Shown piece by piece: positions 1 through 8,965 of a DNA stretch of 39,660 bases (the stretch's first letter is position 1; every line of letters starts with the position of its first letter). Under the pieces are notes generated by a model. That model was given only the letters and a program-made list of their open reading frames with translations. It was not told the DNA's origin and ran no database searches. Origin of the DNA: an uncultured Bacteroidota bacterium (lineage in GTDB: Bacteria; Bacteroidota; Bacteroidia; Chitinophagales; LD1); NCBI GenBank assembly GCA_937894725.1, contig CALAYL010000064.1, forward strand, positions 1 through 39,660. Direction: 5' to 3'. The position numbers and the translations under genes were made by a program.

Positions 1-155
1 TAGCTATCTATAATCGCTGGGGCGAGATAGTACACAATGCTCCACAGCCATGGGATGGTAAGTATAAAAACGAAGCTCAACCGCAAGATGCATATTGGTT
101 TATTATCGAGTATGAAGGGAAGATAAATAAGGGAGTGGTAACGCTACTCAGGTAA
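1..155 (+). CDS. C-terminal end of a T9SS type-B (gliding motility-associated C-terminal domain) secreted protein, partial
   Basis: Frame 3 is open from the window edge to a TAA at 153-155 and gives 50 residues. They carry the hallmarks of the CHU_C / gliding-motility-associated C-terminal domain: YNRWGEIV at the start, WDGKYKN and PQDAYWFIIEY in the middle, and a short final strand ending in VVTLLR. In this family the domain directs export through the type IX secretion system and attachment at the cell surface. The functional N-terminal part lies outside the window, so the protein's job cannot be told. The domain call is firm because the spacing RWG..W.G.Y....PQ..Y is the family pattern. Confidence 0.85.
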   Translation, partial: AIYNRWGEIVHNAPQPWDGKYKNEAQPQDAYWFIIEYEGKINKGVVTLLR

Positions 156-229
156 GGTTTAAGTGTTTTTTTCTCAAGAATCCGAAATAGTCTAATCTAT
201 ATCAGCGAAGCGAGTCGAATATCGCTCCT

Positions 230-1099
230 CTAATCAATATATCTTTTCAAAATTGGCTCATAGCTATCGATACGTCTATCTCTCAAAAATGGCCAATGCG
301 TTCGATAAAAATCGGATTTATTGAGGTCGAGGGTGACTACCTTTGTTTCTTCTTGATCGTGCGAAGCGAGGTATTCTAATTTACCAAAGGCATTGCTCAC
401 AAAGCTTCCTCCCCAAAATTTCATAGCACCAGCTTGTTCAAAACCCACTCTATTTACACTTACTACATGCACACCATTGGCTACTGCGTGCGCACGTTGG
501 AGCGTCTGCCAACCATCATATTGCTCCATATTAGTAGCTTTATCTTGGTTTGTAGCCCAGCCAATAGCCGTAGGGTAAAATAATATCTCTGCACCCATCA
601 AAGCAGTAATACGAGCCGCTTCTGGATACCACTGATCCCAGCAGATCAACACGCCTATAGTCGCAAATTTTGTTTTGAATACTTTATAGCCTAAATCGCC
701 TGGTGTGAAATAAAACTTCTCATAAAAAGCAGGATCATCGGGGATGTGCATCTTGCGATATTTGCCAAGATAAGTGCCATCTGCATCAAGTACCGCAGTA
801 GTGTTATGATATAATCCCTCTGCTCTTTTTTCAAATAATGAGGCAATGATAACTACGCCTAACTCTTTAGCAAGCTTAGCAAATATATCAGTCGTTGGGC
901 CAGGGATTGGCTCTGCTAATTTGAAGTTTTCATAGTCTTCTATATCACAAAAATAAAGTGAGGTAAAGAGTTCTTGCAAACAAACTATCTGTGCTCCGTC
1001 AGCGGCTGCTTTACGCACTTCATTGATTGCTTTCTCAATATTTGGTGCTGCGTCTTTCACACAACTCATTTGGACTAAGCCTACTTTTACCTCTGCCAT
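230..1099 (-). CDS. aguB: N-carbamoylputrescine amidase (carbon-nitrogen hydrolase family)
   Basis: This 289-residue protein is a nitrilase-superfamily amidase. It is predicted to hydrolyse N-carbamoylputrescine to putrescine, CO2 and ammonia in the agmatine route of polyamine synthesis, in the cytoplasm. The catalytic triad is visible: Glu43 (LQELF), Lys116 (KYRKMHIP) and Cys153 (ICWDQWYPE). The CWDQWYPEAAR block and the PTAIGW and RDRRIDSY segments fit the AguB subgroup better than generic nitrilases. The length is normal for the family and the ATG start is unambiguous. It lies 37 nt behind the polyprenyl diphosphate synthase on the same strand and may share its transcript. Its usual partner, agmatine deiminase, is not in the window. 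Confidence 0.92.
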   Translation of the reverse strand: MAEVKVGLVQMSCVKDAAPNIEKAINEVRKAAADGAQIVCLQELFTSLYFCDIEDYENFKLAEPIPGPTTDIFAKLAKELGVVIIASLFEKRAEGLYHNTTAVLDADGTYLGKYRKMHIPDDPAFYEKFYFTPGDLGYKVFKTKFATIGVLICWDQWYPEAARITALMGAEILFYPTAIGWATNQDKATNMEQYDGWQTLQRAHAVANGVHVVSVNRVGFEQAGAMKFWGGSFVSNAFGKLEYLASHDQEETKVVTLDLNKSDFYRTHWPFLRDRRIDSYEPILKRYID

Positions 1100-1136
1100 A
1101 TTTGGATGTTTCTTTTGGTGTAAAAATAAAAAAAGA

Positions 1137-2111
1137 TTAATGCTTTCTTGTTACTACAAAGTCGATCAAATTATGAAACGACTTTCTAGCATCAGAATCA
1201 GCAAATTGGTCTAGCAAAGCATGAGCTTCTTGCACATATTTGTTCATGGTCTGATTGGCATAGTTGATACCGCCATAAGTTTTTATTTGCGCTATTATCC
1301 AGTCCACTTTTTCGGTGTCTGTATTTTCATTTTTAACGATATAAATCATCTTTTTACGCAAGCTGCTATCTACCTTGTTTAGTGTGTAAATAAGGGGTAG
1401 TGTAAGTTTGCGTTCTTTGATGTCAATGCCCTTCGGCTTGCCTGTGTCACTATCGCCAAAATCTAATAAATCATCTTTGATTTGAAATGCGATGCCTACT
1501 TTTTCGCCTATCAGACGAAGTGTGGCTATCTGCTCCTCAGTACCTTTGCTCGATATAGCGCCTACCATACAGGCGGATGCTATGAGGGATGCGGTTTTTT
1601 GTCTTATAATCGTAAAATAGATGTCTTCTTTAATGTCTAATCGTCTAGCTTTTTCAATTTGGAGCAGTTCGCCCTCGCTCATTTCACTGATAGTATCTGA
1701 GAGTACATGGAGCAAGCGAAATTGTTCATTTTGAATAGAAATCAACAGGCCTTTTGCCAATAAAAAATCGCCTACCAACACGGCTATTTTGTTTCGCCAA
1801 AGCGCATTGATAGATAAAAAGCCACGTCTTTTATAAGAATCATCTACCACATCGTCATGTACCAAAGTGGCGGTATGTAGCAATTCGACTAGCGATGCCC
1901 CTACATAGGTAGCCTCGCCTATTTCACCTATGAGTTTGGCTGAGAGCATCACAAAGATAGGGCGCATTTGCTTGCCTTTACGCGCTATGATGTATTTCAT
2001 TATCACATTTAGCAAAGGAGTATTGCCCTTTACGCTCGCCTTGAACCGAACTTCAAATTCTTGCAGTTCGGGGTCGATTATTTTCTTAATATCATTGAGC
2101 GTGATAGCCAT
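1137..2111 (-). CDS. Polyprenyl diphosphate synthase (long-chain, IspB-like)
   Basis: This 324-residue trans-prenyltransferase adds isopentenyl diphosphate units to an allylic primer; in Bacteroidota the product is usually the side chain of menaquinone. The GKQMRP block (46-51), the first Asp-rich motif DDVVD (86-90) and the second one DDLLD (213-217) are all present. The residue five places before the first motif is Ala81; in this family a small residue there leaves the pocket open, which fits a long-chain product. The reading frame extends 61 codons further upstream, but that leader is unlike the family and overlaps the divergent hydrolase. I therefore start at MAITLND, which also sits 8 nt behind a TACATTCG -7-like element. 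The exact chain length cannot be read from the sequence. Confidence 0.88.
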   Translation of the reverse strand: MAITLNDIKKIIDPELQEFEVRFKASVKGNTPLLNVIMKYIIARKGKQMRPIFVMLSAKLIGEIGEATYVGASLVELLHTATLVHDDVVDDSYKRRGFLSINALWRNKIAVLVGDFLLAKGLLISIQNEQFRLLHVLSDTISEMSEGELLQIEKARRLDIKEDIYFTIIRQKTASLIASACMVGAISSKGTEEQIATLRLIGEKVGIAFQIKDDLLDFGDSDTGKPKGIDIKERKLTLPLIYTLNKVDSSLRKKMIYIVKNENTDTEKVDWIIAQIKTYGGINYANQTMNKYVQEAHALLDQFADSDARKSFHNLIDFVVTRKH

Positions 2112-2119
2112 TATGGGGG

Positions 2120-2127
2120 CGAATGTA
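2120..2127 (-). promoter_or_regulatory. Putative -7 element (TACATTCG) of the polyprenyl diphosphate synthase gene
   Basis: On the minus strand TACATTCG, a one-base variant of the Bacteroidota TAnnTTTG element, lies 8 nt before the ATG at 2111. The same octamer precedes the OmpA-family gene at 38113-38120. No good TTG -33 box is present, so this is a moderate call. If it is used, the transcript would start only a few bases before the start codon. Confidence 0.4.
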
Positions 2128-2196
2128 AGGGTTTTTGTGAGGGAAATGATTAAATTTCGAGCTATCTTGAATCTGAATAACAAATTTATACAGCGA

Positions 2197-3045
2197 ATGA
2201 TTTGCGAAAAACGAAATATTGTATTGGAGGGGTTGCATGACAGGGCGATATTGCTTGATGTATTTTTTAAAGAGGAAGAAACACAAAAACCCATAGTTGT
2301 TTTTTGTCATGGTTTTAAAGGGTTTAAAGATTGGGGTGCCTTCGATTTAGTGGCCAATGCCTTTGCTGAGGCGGGCTTTGTGTTTATAAAATTCAATTTC
2401 TCCTATAATGGCACTTCTGTTGAGCATCCTAAGGACTTTGTGGATTTAGCTGCTTTTGGCAACAATAACTTTTTGATAGAGCTTGATGACATAAAAATGG
2501 TGTTGGATGCGTTAGAAAATAACCTTTTGCCTGTCCCTGATCGTTTGCTTGATTTTCGCAAGTTGTCGCTGGTAGGGCATAGTAGGGGCGGAGGTATTGC
2601 GATTTTGAAAGCCGCAGAAGATGATCGAGTAAAGCAGCTAGTGACTTGGGCTTCGGTAAGCGAATTTGGGAAGCATTGGAAAAAGGAATTAATGGAGGAA
2701 ATAGAAAAAAATGGCGTGATATATGTGCCGAATGCGCGTACTGGCCAGCAAATGCCGATATACTGGCAACTCTATCAGACTTATTTTGATAATCAAGTGC
2801 GATTGCATATTCCTTCTTGTTTTGAAAAACTAGCGATACCCTCGTTGATTGTGCATGGCACAGCTGATGATACAGTGCCTTTTGATAGCGCTACACAGTT
2901 AGCGGGCTTAAACAGCCATGCGACTTTACTAAGCATTGAAAATGGCAACCATGTTTTTGGAGGTAAGCATCCATGGGACGAAAGTGAGCTACCAGATGAC
3001 CTCAAAAATGTTGTAACCGAAAGTATTCGTTTTTTGAAGAATTAA
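2197..3045 (+). CDS. Alpha/beta hydrolase (serine hydrolase)
   Basis: A 282-residue cytoplasmic alpha/beta-hydrolase with a complete-looking active site: oxyanion segment HGFKGF (38-43), nucleophile Ser129 in GHSRGGG, acid Asp224 in HGTADDTVPF, and His252 in GNHVFGG. The family is esterase, lipase or peptidase-like and the substrate cannot be told. I chose ATG 2197 (MICEKRN) because the conserved fold begins directly after it; an ATG at 2146 is an alternative. The open frame continues upstream to 1930, but that part is antisense to the prenyltransferase and shows no homology I recognise. The gene is divergent from the polyprenyl synthase and about 110 nt ahead of the next gene. Confidence 0.83.
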   Translation: MICEKRNIVLEGLHDRAILLDVFFKEEETQKPIVVFCHGFKGFKDWGAFDLVANAFAEAGFVFIKFNFSYNGTSVEHPKDFVDLAAFGNNNFLIELDDIKMVLDALENNLLPVPDRLLDFRKLSLVGHSRGGGIAILKAAEDDRVKQLVTWASVSEFGKHWKKELMEEIEKNGVIYVPNARTGQQMPIYWQLYQTYFDNQVRLHIPSCFEKLAIPSLIVHGTADDTVPFDSATQLAGLNSHATLLSIENGNHVFGGKHPWDESELPDDLKNVVTESIRFLKN

Positions 3046-3158
3046 CTTTTTGCGCAGAAAAAATGCAACCAAATGAATGTTGATGTGTTTTATCTATCCT
3101 CATTCTAAAGTTAAGTTTTATATTTATCGTTGTATATCGCTAGTCTTTTAATTATTTC

Positions 3159-6100
3159 ATGAAAAACTGTCTTTTATTATTTCTCTCTTTATCCGTGGTG
3201 GGCGTGAAAGCGCAAGTGCCCAATATTACTTTTGGACAGAATAGAGTGCAATACAAAGACTTCGATTTTCAATACTACACGGCCGACCATTTTACTATTT
3301 ATTTTTATCCAGGTGGCCAAGACTTAGGCAAGTATGTGGTGAAGCACGCAGAAGATTTTTATGAAGAGTTAGCGTTGAAATTAGATGTAAAGGTAAAAGG
3401 TAAAATTGACCTGATCGTTTATAACACCCTCGAGGATTTGAACCAAACCAATATTGGGATCTATAGCCCTGAACAAAATGGAGCTGGTGAAGCCAAACTA
3501 ACAAACAATAAAATCTTTGTCTATTTCAATGGCAGCCATGAGCATCTCGATCAGCAGCTAAAAGAAGGCATTGCGAGAGTGATGGGTGTGCGGGCACTTT
3601 CGGGTCGCAATCGCGAGACTCGTTTTTATCGCAATCTCCCAGATTGGTTTAATGACGGACTTTCGATTTATTTTTCTAAAAAGTGGGATGGTAGAGATGA
3701 AAGTATTTTACGCGATGGTATCACGAGTGGTCGATACAGCGCATTGTACAAACTTACGTCAGAGCAAGGGGTTCAGTTCGGTCATGCTATCTGGCATTAT
3801 ATTGAAGAACGATATGGCAAAACGGCTGTGTCAAACGTGGTCTATCTGACTCGACTCAATAAAAGTACTGAGTACGGTTTTCAATTCGCATTGGGTTTGA
3901 ATACCAATGAGTTGTTAGTGCAGTGGTTTGAATTCTACAAAAAAAGATACACTAACGAATCACTTCAAACCTTAGCTATGCGACCGCAAGATGAGGTAAA
4001 CTTTAAGCAAAAAAAAGAAACTACCTACTACCATCCACGGGTATCTGCGGGAGGAAAATACATCGCCTATGCGGCCAATACTTATGGTAAGGTATCAATC
4101 CATATGTTGAATACCGAAACGGAAGTTTGTAAGACTATATTTAAATATGGCTGGAAAACCCGCACCCTCCACACTGACCAGCAGATGCCACTCTTGGCGT
4201 TTACGCCTCGGGGCGATAGGCTCAGTGTGATTTATACTAAAAGAGGGGTGAACAGAATGTTGCACTACACTATTGAAGATGAAAAAAAGGAGAAAGTACG
4301 TATTGAAAAGTTTCAAAAAGTAACTTCTATGAACTATTCGCTCGATGGCAAATCATTGGTGCTGTCGGCTATCCAAAAAGGACAGAGCGATATCTATCTG
4401 TATAAATTACCTTCTACTACCACCACACAAATCACAGACGACTATTTTGATGATTTTGATCCATCAGAGATACAGTTGGGCGATATGCGGGGTGTCATTT
4501 TTGCTAGTAATCGTGTAACAGATACGCTTATTAAGCAACGTTACGAAACACAAACATTCGATAAACAAAAAGACCTATTCTTTTTTAATTTAGAAACGAA
4601 CGAGCTATATCAAGTCACAAATACACCTCAGATTAGTGAGCATACGCCACTTCCTTACTCTGCCGAAAAATATCAGTTCTTGAGCGATCAGAATGGTATT
4701 ACAAATATTCATACAGGCTATCTTGATACTATCTTTAGTCATAATCAAATCACCTATTTTCTCACAGATAAAGAAACCAACAAAAGCACCTTTGCCACTT
4801 TCCCAGATAATTACAATTTTTACTCCGTATTGGATAGTGCGACCTATCGAGTGGATTCGACTTCTAGTGTAGCAGTTTTTAAAACTATAGGATTTAATAA
4901 TCAGCTTACCAATTTCAGAACCGATGTAGAAGAATTGAGTTTTGAAAAGCGTAAAAATAATGCGCTTATTCTTTCTCAAAATGAAGGGAAACCAAGCTTG
5001 TTTAAATTCATTCTAGACACTGCCGTCAACAATAAGGACTTCTCATTTTTTGATACAGATAGAACAAAAAAGCGCACTGATGCTACACCTTCCACTTTGC
5101 CTACAAAAGTAGAATCTCAGATGCCAATGATTATATTTGAGAATGCATCTGCTGTTCAAACATGGCAACCGTTTGACTTTCAATCTGAATTTGATTTTTT
5201 ACCAACATTGCCATCTTTGGATTCTACATTACAAAATAGCCCATTACAAATGCCTTTTGACAATGCAGAAGCTACAGATGTGGCGGAGGAAATGGCCAAT
5301 GGCACTCGCTTTAAACAAAATAAAGTTCGCCCATATTTTGTACGATTTATGGTCGATAAGCTCATTACACAACTCAATAACGACCCCTACATCACGCCAT
5401 ATCAACCTTTTAATCCCGCTAATCCGAACTACACTTTTCAGCCTGTCAATATTTTGTTTAAACTCGGCATTACAGACTTGATGGAAGATCATAAAATCTA
5501 TGGTGGATTACTTTTTCCAACCTTAGGTAATTCAGGGTTTTCGTTTAAAGATTTAGGCTATTTTTTGACTTACGAAAACCTAAAAAAGCGTTGGGATAAA
5601 AAAGTGACTTTTTACCATCAATCTGTGAGTGGCACATCAAATACAACCATACCGGGTACTATGGATAATCTTCCTACCAATCAGACGCTCAATTATAGTA
5701 TCAAAACCAACTATCTTGAAACTACATTTAAATATCCATTTGATGTTTTTCATGCAGTGAAACTCACCCTAGCTTATCGAAATGACCGCTATGTGTTCAA
5801 ATCGGAAGATCGTTATTCTCATTTTTTGAATGATAATGTAGTTCATTGGGTCATAGGTAGAGCAGAATATATATTTGATAATTCTTTTTTGGTGCAAGAC
5901 AATATCCGAAATGGAAGTAGAATCCGAGCTTTTGTAGAAATGCAAAAAGACGTGCCTACTAAGCTCTATAATGTAGGAAGTGACAAGTGGCGATTGCCAT
6001 CATTCAATAATCGGTTTTTTAGTGAAATTGGTATAGATGCTCGTCATTATCAAAAGTTATACAAGCAGATGATTTTAGCTATGCGCGTCACCTTCAATAC

Positions 6101-6659
6101 CTCACTAGGCAATACACGCATGATGCACTACATAGGCGGTACAGAAAATAATCTTTTGGCATCAATTCCTGCTTTTGGTCGCATTGCAGGCTTGGGCGAC
6201 AATAATGGCAATGCACCTATAGATCCTTCCGCTAATTTTGTGTACCAAACCATTGTATCGCCCGTGCGGGGATTCGTATCCAATACCCGCAATGGTGCCA
6301 GTGCGGCTACTTTCAATTTAGAATTGCGTGTGCCGATAGTATCGGTGCTATCGCGCTACAGAGTTCGTTCCAATTTTTTACGCAATTTCCAACTAGTAGC
6401 ATTCTTGGACGGTGGAGCAGCATGGACAAAATGGGATGTATTAGCTGGCAATTATCAAACATTTTATGAAGAATACTCCAATGCAACGACAACTCTCCGC
6501 ATAGAGAGGAAAAAGGCACCAGCCGTAATTGGTACAGGCTTTGGCGCTAGGGTTTCATTGTTAGGTTATTTTATAAAAGCAGATATGGCGTGGGGTTTTG
6601 ACAGTGGCTCATGGTCTAAGAAGCCCGCTTATTATTTAGGTTTCGGATTTGATTTTTAG
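3159..6659 (+). CDS. Outer-membrane protein: inactive peptidase-MA-like domain, TolB-like propeller and Omp85-like barrel
   Basis: A 1166-residue exported protein; the signal peptide ends near VGVKAQ (about residue 19). Residues about 40-270 resemble the peptidase-MA (gluzincin) fold, with LPDWFNDGLSIYF at 160-172 matching the region after the zinc helix. The zinc motif itself is degenerate: KEGIA (135-139) stands where HExxH is expected, so both His are missing. Residues about 285-520 have repeated propeller blades of the TolB/PD40 kind (for example HPRVSAGGKYIAYAA and YSLDGKSLVLSA). The C-terminal third ends in alternating amphipathic strands with VRGF at 1036-1039 and a last strand YLGFGFDF, which fits an Omp85/BamA-type barrel. 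No POTRA repeats are evident. It stands 9 nt ahead of lptB. The domain reading is from motifs by eye; the function is unknown. Confidence 0.75.
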   Translation: MKNCLLLFLSLSVVGVKAQVPNITFGQNRVQYKDFDFQYYTADHFTIYFYPGGQDLGKYVVKHAEDFYEELALKLDVKVKGKIDLIVYNTLEDLNQTNIGIYSPEQNGAGEAKLTNNKIFVYFNGSHEHLDQQLKEGIARVMGVRALSGRNRETRFYRNLPDWFNDGLSIYFSKKWDGRDESILRDGITSGRYSALYKLTSEQGVQFGHAIWHYIEERYGKTAVSNVVYLTRLNKSTEYGFQFALGLNTNELLVQWFEFYKKRYTNESLQTLAMRPQDEVNFKQKKETTYYHPRVSAGGKYIAYAANTYGKVSIHMLNTETEVCKTIFKYGWKTRTLHTDQQMPLLAFTPRGDRLSVIYTKRGVNRMLHYTIEDEKKEKVRIEKFQKVTSMNYSLDGKSLVLSAIQKGQSDIYLYKLPSTTTTQITDDYFDDFDPSEIQLGDMRGVIFASNRVTDTLIKQRYETQTFDKQKDLFFFNLETNELYQVTNTPQISEHTPLPYSAEKYQFLSDQNGITNIHTGYLDTIFSHNQITYFLTDKETNKSTFATFPDNYNFYSVLDSATYRVDSTSSVAVFKTIGFNNQLTNFRTDVEELSFEKRKNNALILSQNEGKPSLFKFILDTAVNNKDFSFFDTDRTKKRTDATPSTLPTKVESQMPMIIFENASAVQTWQPFDFQSEFDFLPTLPSLDSTLQNSPLQMPFDNAEATDVAEEMANGTRFKQNKVRPYFVRFMVDKLITQLNNDPYITPYQPFNPANPNYTFQPVNILFKLGITDLMEDHKIYGGLLFPTLGNSGFSFKDLGYFLTYENLKKRWDKKVTFYHQSVSGTSNTTIPGTMDNLPTNQTLNYSIKTNYLETTFKYPFDVFHAVKLTLAYRNDRYVFKSEDRYSHFLNDNVVHWVIGRAEYIFDNSFLVQDNIRNGSRIRAFVEMQKDVPTKLYNVGSDKWRLPSFNNRFFSEIGIDARHYQKLYKQMILAMRVTFNTSLGNTRMMHYIGGTENNLLASIPAFGRIAGLGDNNGNAPIDPSANFVYQTIVSPVRGFVSNTRNGASAATFNLELRVPIVSVLSRYRVRSNFLRNFQLVAFLDGGAAWTKWDVLAGNYQTFYEEYSNATTTLRIERKKAPAVIGTGFGARVSLLGYFIKADMAWGFDSGSWSKKPAYYLGFGFDF

Positions 6660-6668
6660 TTTTACAAT

Positions 6669-7412
6669 ATGATACTACGAGCAGATAATTTAGTGAAAAT
6701 ATACAAAGGCAAGCGAGTCGTGAATGACGTGTCCATAGCTGTAGGTCAGGGCGAAATAGTAGGCCTACTCGGCCCAAATGGGGCAGGAAAAACGACTTCT
6801 TTCTATATGGTTGTAGGATTAATAAAGCCCAATGAAGGTCAGGTTTTTTTAGACAATGAAAATATTACAGACAAGCCAATGTATAAACGTGCTCAGTCGG
6901 GCGTGGGGTATCTACCCCAAGAAGCTAGTGTTTTTCGACAACTCTCGGTCGAGGATAACGTAGCAGCTGTACTAGAATTAACCAAACTTTCTAAGAAAGA
7001 TCAAAAAGAAAAACTCGAAATTTTATTGAGTGAATTTGGACTCAATCGTGTGAGAAAAAATATGGGAAATGTACTCAGTGGAGGAGAACGAAGACGTACT
7101 GAAATTGCCCGTGCGTTGGCTACTGATCCTAAATTTATATTACTCGATGAACCCTTTGCGGGTATTGATCCTATAGCTGTTGAAGACATTCAAGCTATTG
7201 TATCGAAGTTGAAAGAAAAAAATATCGGCATCTTGATTACTGATCATAATGTACAAGAAACCCTTTCTATCACCGATAGAGCCTATTTGCTTTTTGAAGG
7301 GAAAATATTGAAAGCAGGCACTGCCGAAGAGCTTGCAGCAGATGAGACAGTTCGAAAAGTATATTTAGGGCAAAATTTTGAGTTGAGAAAAAAGATCTTG
7401 CCAACTCTCTAA
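6669..7412 (+). CDS. lptB: Lipopolysaccharide export ABC transporter ATP-binding protein LptB
   Basis: A 247-residue ATPase that powers extraction of LPS from the inner membrane by LptFG and its passage to the outer membrane by LptC, LptA and LptDE. Walker A GPNGAGKT (35-42), Q-loop LPQEASVF, signature LSGGE (136-140), Walker B ILLDEP (157-162) and the switch His in ITDHNV are all intact. The pattern SGGERRRTEIARAL followed by DEPFAGIDPIAV is typical of LptB rather than other ABC ATPases. No other lpt gene is in the window. The gene is 9 nt behind the barrel protein and 3 nt ahead of the GH3 gene, so the three are probably co-transcribed. Confidence 0.95.
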   Translation: MILRADNLVKIYKGKRVVNDVSIAVGQGEIVGLLGPNGAGKTTSFYMVVGLIKPNEGQVFLDNENITDKPMYKRAQSGVGYLPQEASVFRQLSVEDNVAAVLELTKLSKKDQKEKLEILLSEFGLNRVRKNMGNVLSGGERRRTEIARALATDPKFILLDEPFAGIDPIAVEDIQAIVSKLKEKNIGILITDHNVQETLSITDRAYLLFEGKILKAGTAEELAADETVRKVYLGQNFELRKKILPTL

Positions 7413-7415
7413 GCT

Positions 7416-8909
7416 ATGAATAAGGTAGTAGATTGGGTAGCTAAATCCTATTTTAAAAAACAGTTTGAAAAATATAAGAAGACAGCTTCTAATCCCACTA
7501 TTTTTCAACTTGAAATTCTATTATCCTTACTCCAAAAAGCAGCAAACACAAGCTTTGGGCAACAGCACAATTTTGCAGCTATTCGTAATTATACTGATTT
7601 TTGTAGTCAAATACCCATTCGGGATTACGAAGACTTTTTGCCCTATATTGAGCAAATGCTTGTGGGTAATCAAAACATACTTTGGCCTAAGGTTAATCAT
7701 TTTTCTCGCTCGAGTGGCACTAGCTCAGGTAGGAGCAAATATCTACCCGTGAGTAGCGAGTCTCTTGCTACATCTCATGTGCAGACGGGGAAACACTATT
7801 TGGCAAGTTATCTAAATCTATATCCAGATAGTCGATTTTTTTATGGCAAAGGGATAGTACTTACGGGCAACTATTACGAAAACCACAAAGAAGGCGATGC
7901 AGAAATAGCCGATGTGTCGATGTTGCTTTATGCGCACACGGATAGTTGGATTGGGTTTTTTAAATCAGTGCCTATGCATGTGGCGGTACTGGAAGATTGG
8001 GAAGAGAAATTGGCTCGGATAGCAGAAGCGGCTATCCCGCAAAATATCACCAACATTTCGGGCGTGCCTAGTTGGATGTTGTTACTTTTGCGTAAAGTAC
8101 TTGAGATTACTGGCAAAAAATCGATAGCAGAAGTATGGCCAGATTTGACCTTGATAACGCATGGTGGAGTTGATTTTCTGCCCTACAAATTGCAGTTTGA
8201 ATCTATCATTCAAAAGAAAATAACTTATCGCAACGTGTATAACTCCTCTGAAGGTTTTTTTGCATTTCAAGAAGACGAGGAGGATGTATTGACCTTTGAT
8301 TTTTCAAATCAAATCTTTTATGAATTGGAAAACTCAAAATCGGGTGTGGTATTGCTGCCCTTGGAGTCCAAAATAGGCGAACGATACACGCTTATCGTTA
8401 CTACCAATTCGGGTTTGTGGCGGTACCGAATGGGTGACCAAATTGAGGTCTTGAACACAACGCCATTTCGATTCAAACTAGTAGGTCGTATCACACTCTG
8501 CATCAACGTGGCAGGCGAGGAACTTATACAAGCCAATACGGATATGGCATTGGCGATATGCTGCGAACAAATGGGCTGTGCTGCTACTGAGTACACGGTA
8601 GCTCCTTTTTTCTTTGAAAATGAAAAAATAGCTTGTCATCAATGGGCGATAGAATTTGAACATCCGCCTAGCGACATTAGTCAGTTTGAGACAAAACTAG
8701 ATGAGATTTTATGCACTTTAAATTCAGACTATGCAGCTAAAAGAACCAAAGATTTAGCACTGAGTTGTTTGACTGTTTTCAAAATAAGAAAAGGTACTTT
8801 TATAAAATGGTTAGCACAAAATAATCGATTAGGCGTGCAAGCCAAAGTGCCGAGATTGAGAGCCGATGATAGCGTATTGAATGAAATACGTTCGATTATA
8901 GCTAGCTAG
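7416..8909 (+). CDS. GH3 auxin-responsive-promoter family protein (acyl-adenylate-forming enzyme)
   Basis: A 497-residue member of the GH3 family, whose plant members adenylate acyl acids such as jasmonate or indole acetate and join them to amino acids. The adenylation motifs are visible: SSGTSSGRSKYLP (99-111) as the phosphate-binding loop, YNSSEGFF in the middle, and LWRYRMGDQIEV with the YRxGD aspartate that holds the ribose. Length and motifs suggest an active ligase. There is no signal peptide, so it acts in the cytoplasm. Bacteroidota members are widespread, but their substrate is not known to me. It follows lptB after 3 nt, which hints at an envelope-related acyl substrate, though this is only inference. 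Confidence 0.88.
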   Translation: MNKVVDWVAKSYFKKQFEKYKKTASNPTIFQLEILLSLLQKAANTSFGQQHNFAAIRNYTDFCSQIPIRDYEDFLPYIEQMLVGNQNILWPKVNHFSRSSGTSSGRSKYLPVSSESLATSHVQTGKHYLASYLNLYPDSRFFYGKGIVLTGNYYENHKEGDAEIADVSMLLYAHTDSWIGFFKSVPMHVAVLEDWEEKLARIAEAAIPQNITNISGVPSWMLLLLRKVLEITGKKSIAEVWPDLTLITHGGVDFLPYKLQFESIIQKKITYRNVYNSSEGFFAFQEDEEDVLTFDFSNQIFYELENSKSGVVLLPLESKIGERYTLIVTTNSGLWRYRMGDQIEVLNTTPFRFKLVGRITLCINVAGEELIQANTDMALAICCEQMGCAATEYTVAPFFFENEKIACHQWAIEFEHPPSDISQFETKLDEILCTLNSDYAAKRTKDLALSCLTVFKIRKGTFIKWLAQNNRLGVQAKVPRLRADDSVLNEIRSIIAS

Positions 8910-8938
8910 TTTGTTTTTATTAAATCTTGCTACTTTAG
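8910..8938 (+). promoter_or_regulatory. Promoter of the saccharopine-dehydrogenase-like gene
   Basis: TTTG at 8910-8913 and TACTTTAG at 8931-8938 are separated by 17 nt, close to the Bacteroidota consensus TTTG / TAnnTTTG. The inferred transcript would start near 8943, downstream of the first possible ATG (8942). This is the main reason I place the start codon at the second ATG, 8966. Confidence 0.6.
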
Positions 8939-8965
8939 CAGATGCAAGAACTTGAATTTTGGTTT

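Noticed and set aside
1930..2196. N-terminal extension of the alpha/beta hydrolase
   Set aside because: It is antisense to the prenyltransferase coding region, and the hydrolase fold starts only after 2197.
2112..2294. N-terminal extension of the polyprenyl diphosphate synthase
   Set aside because: The 61 extra residues do not resemble the family and overlap the divergent hydrolase; the start at 2111 also fits a -7 element.
3050..3072. TTTTTGCGC...AGAAAAA inverted repeat after the alpha/beta hydrolase
   Set aside because: The stem is almost only A/T with a tiny loop; it is too weak to call a terminator.
3159..3720. Active metallopeptidase in the barrel protein
   Set aside because: Neither zinc-binding His of the HExxH motif is present, so catalysis is unlikely.
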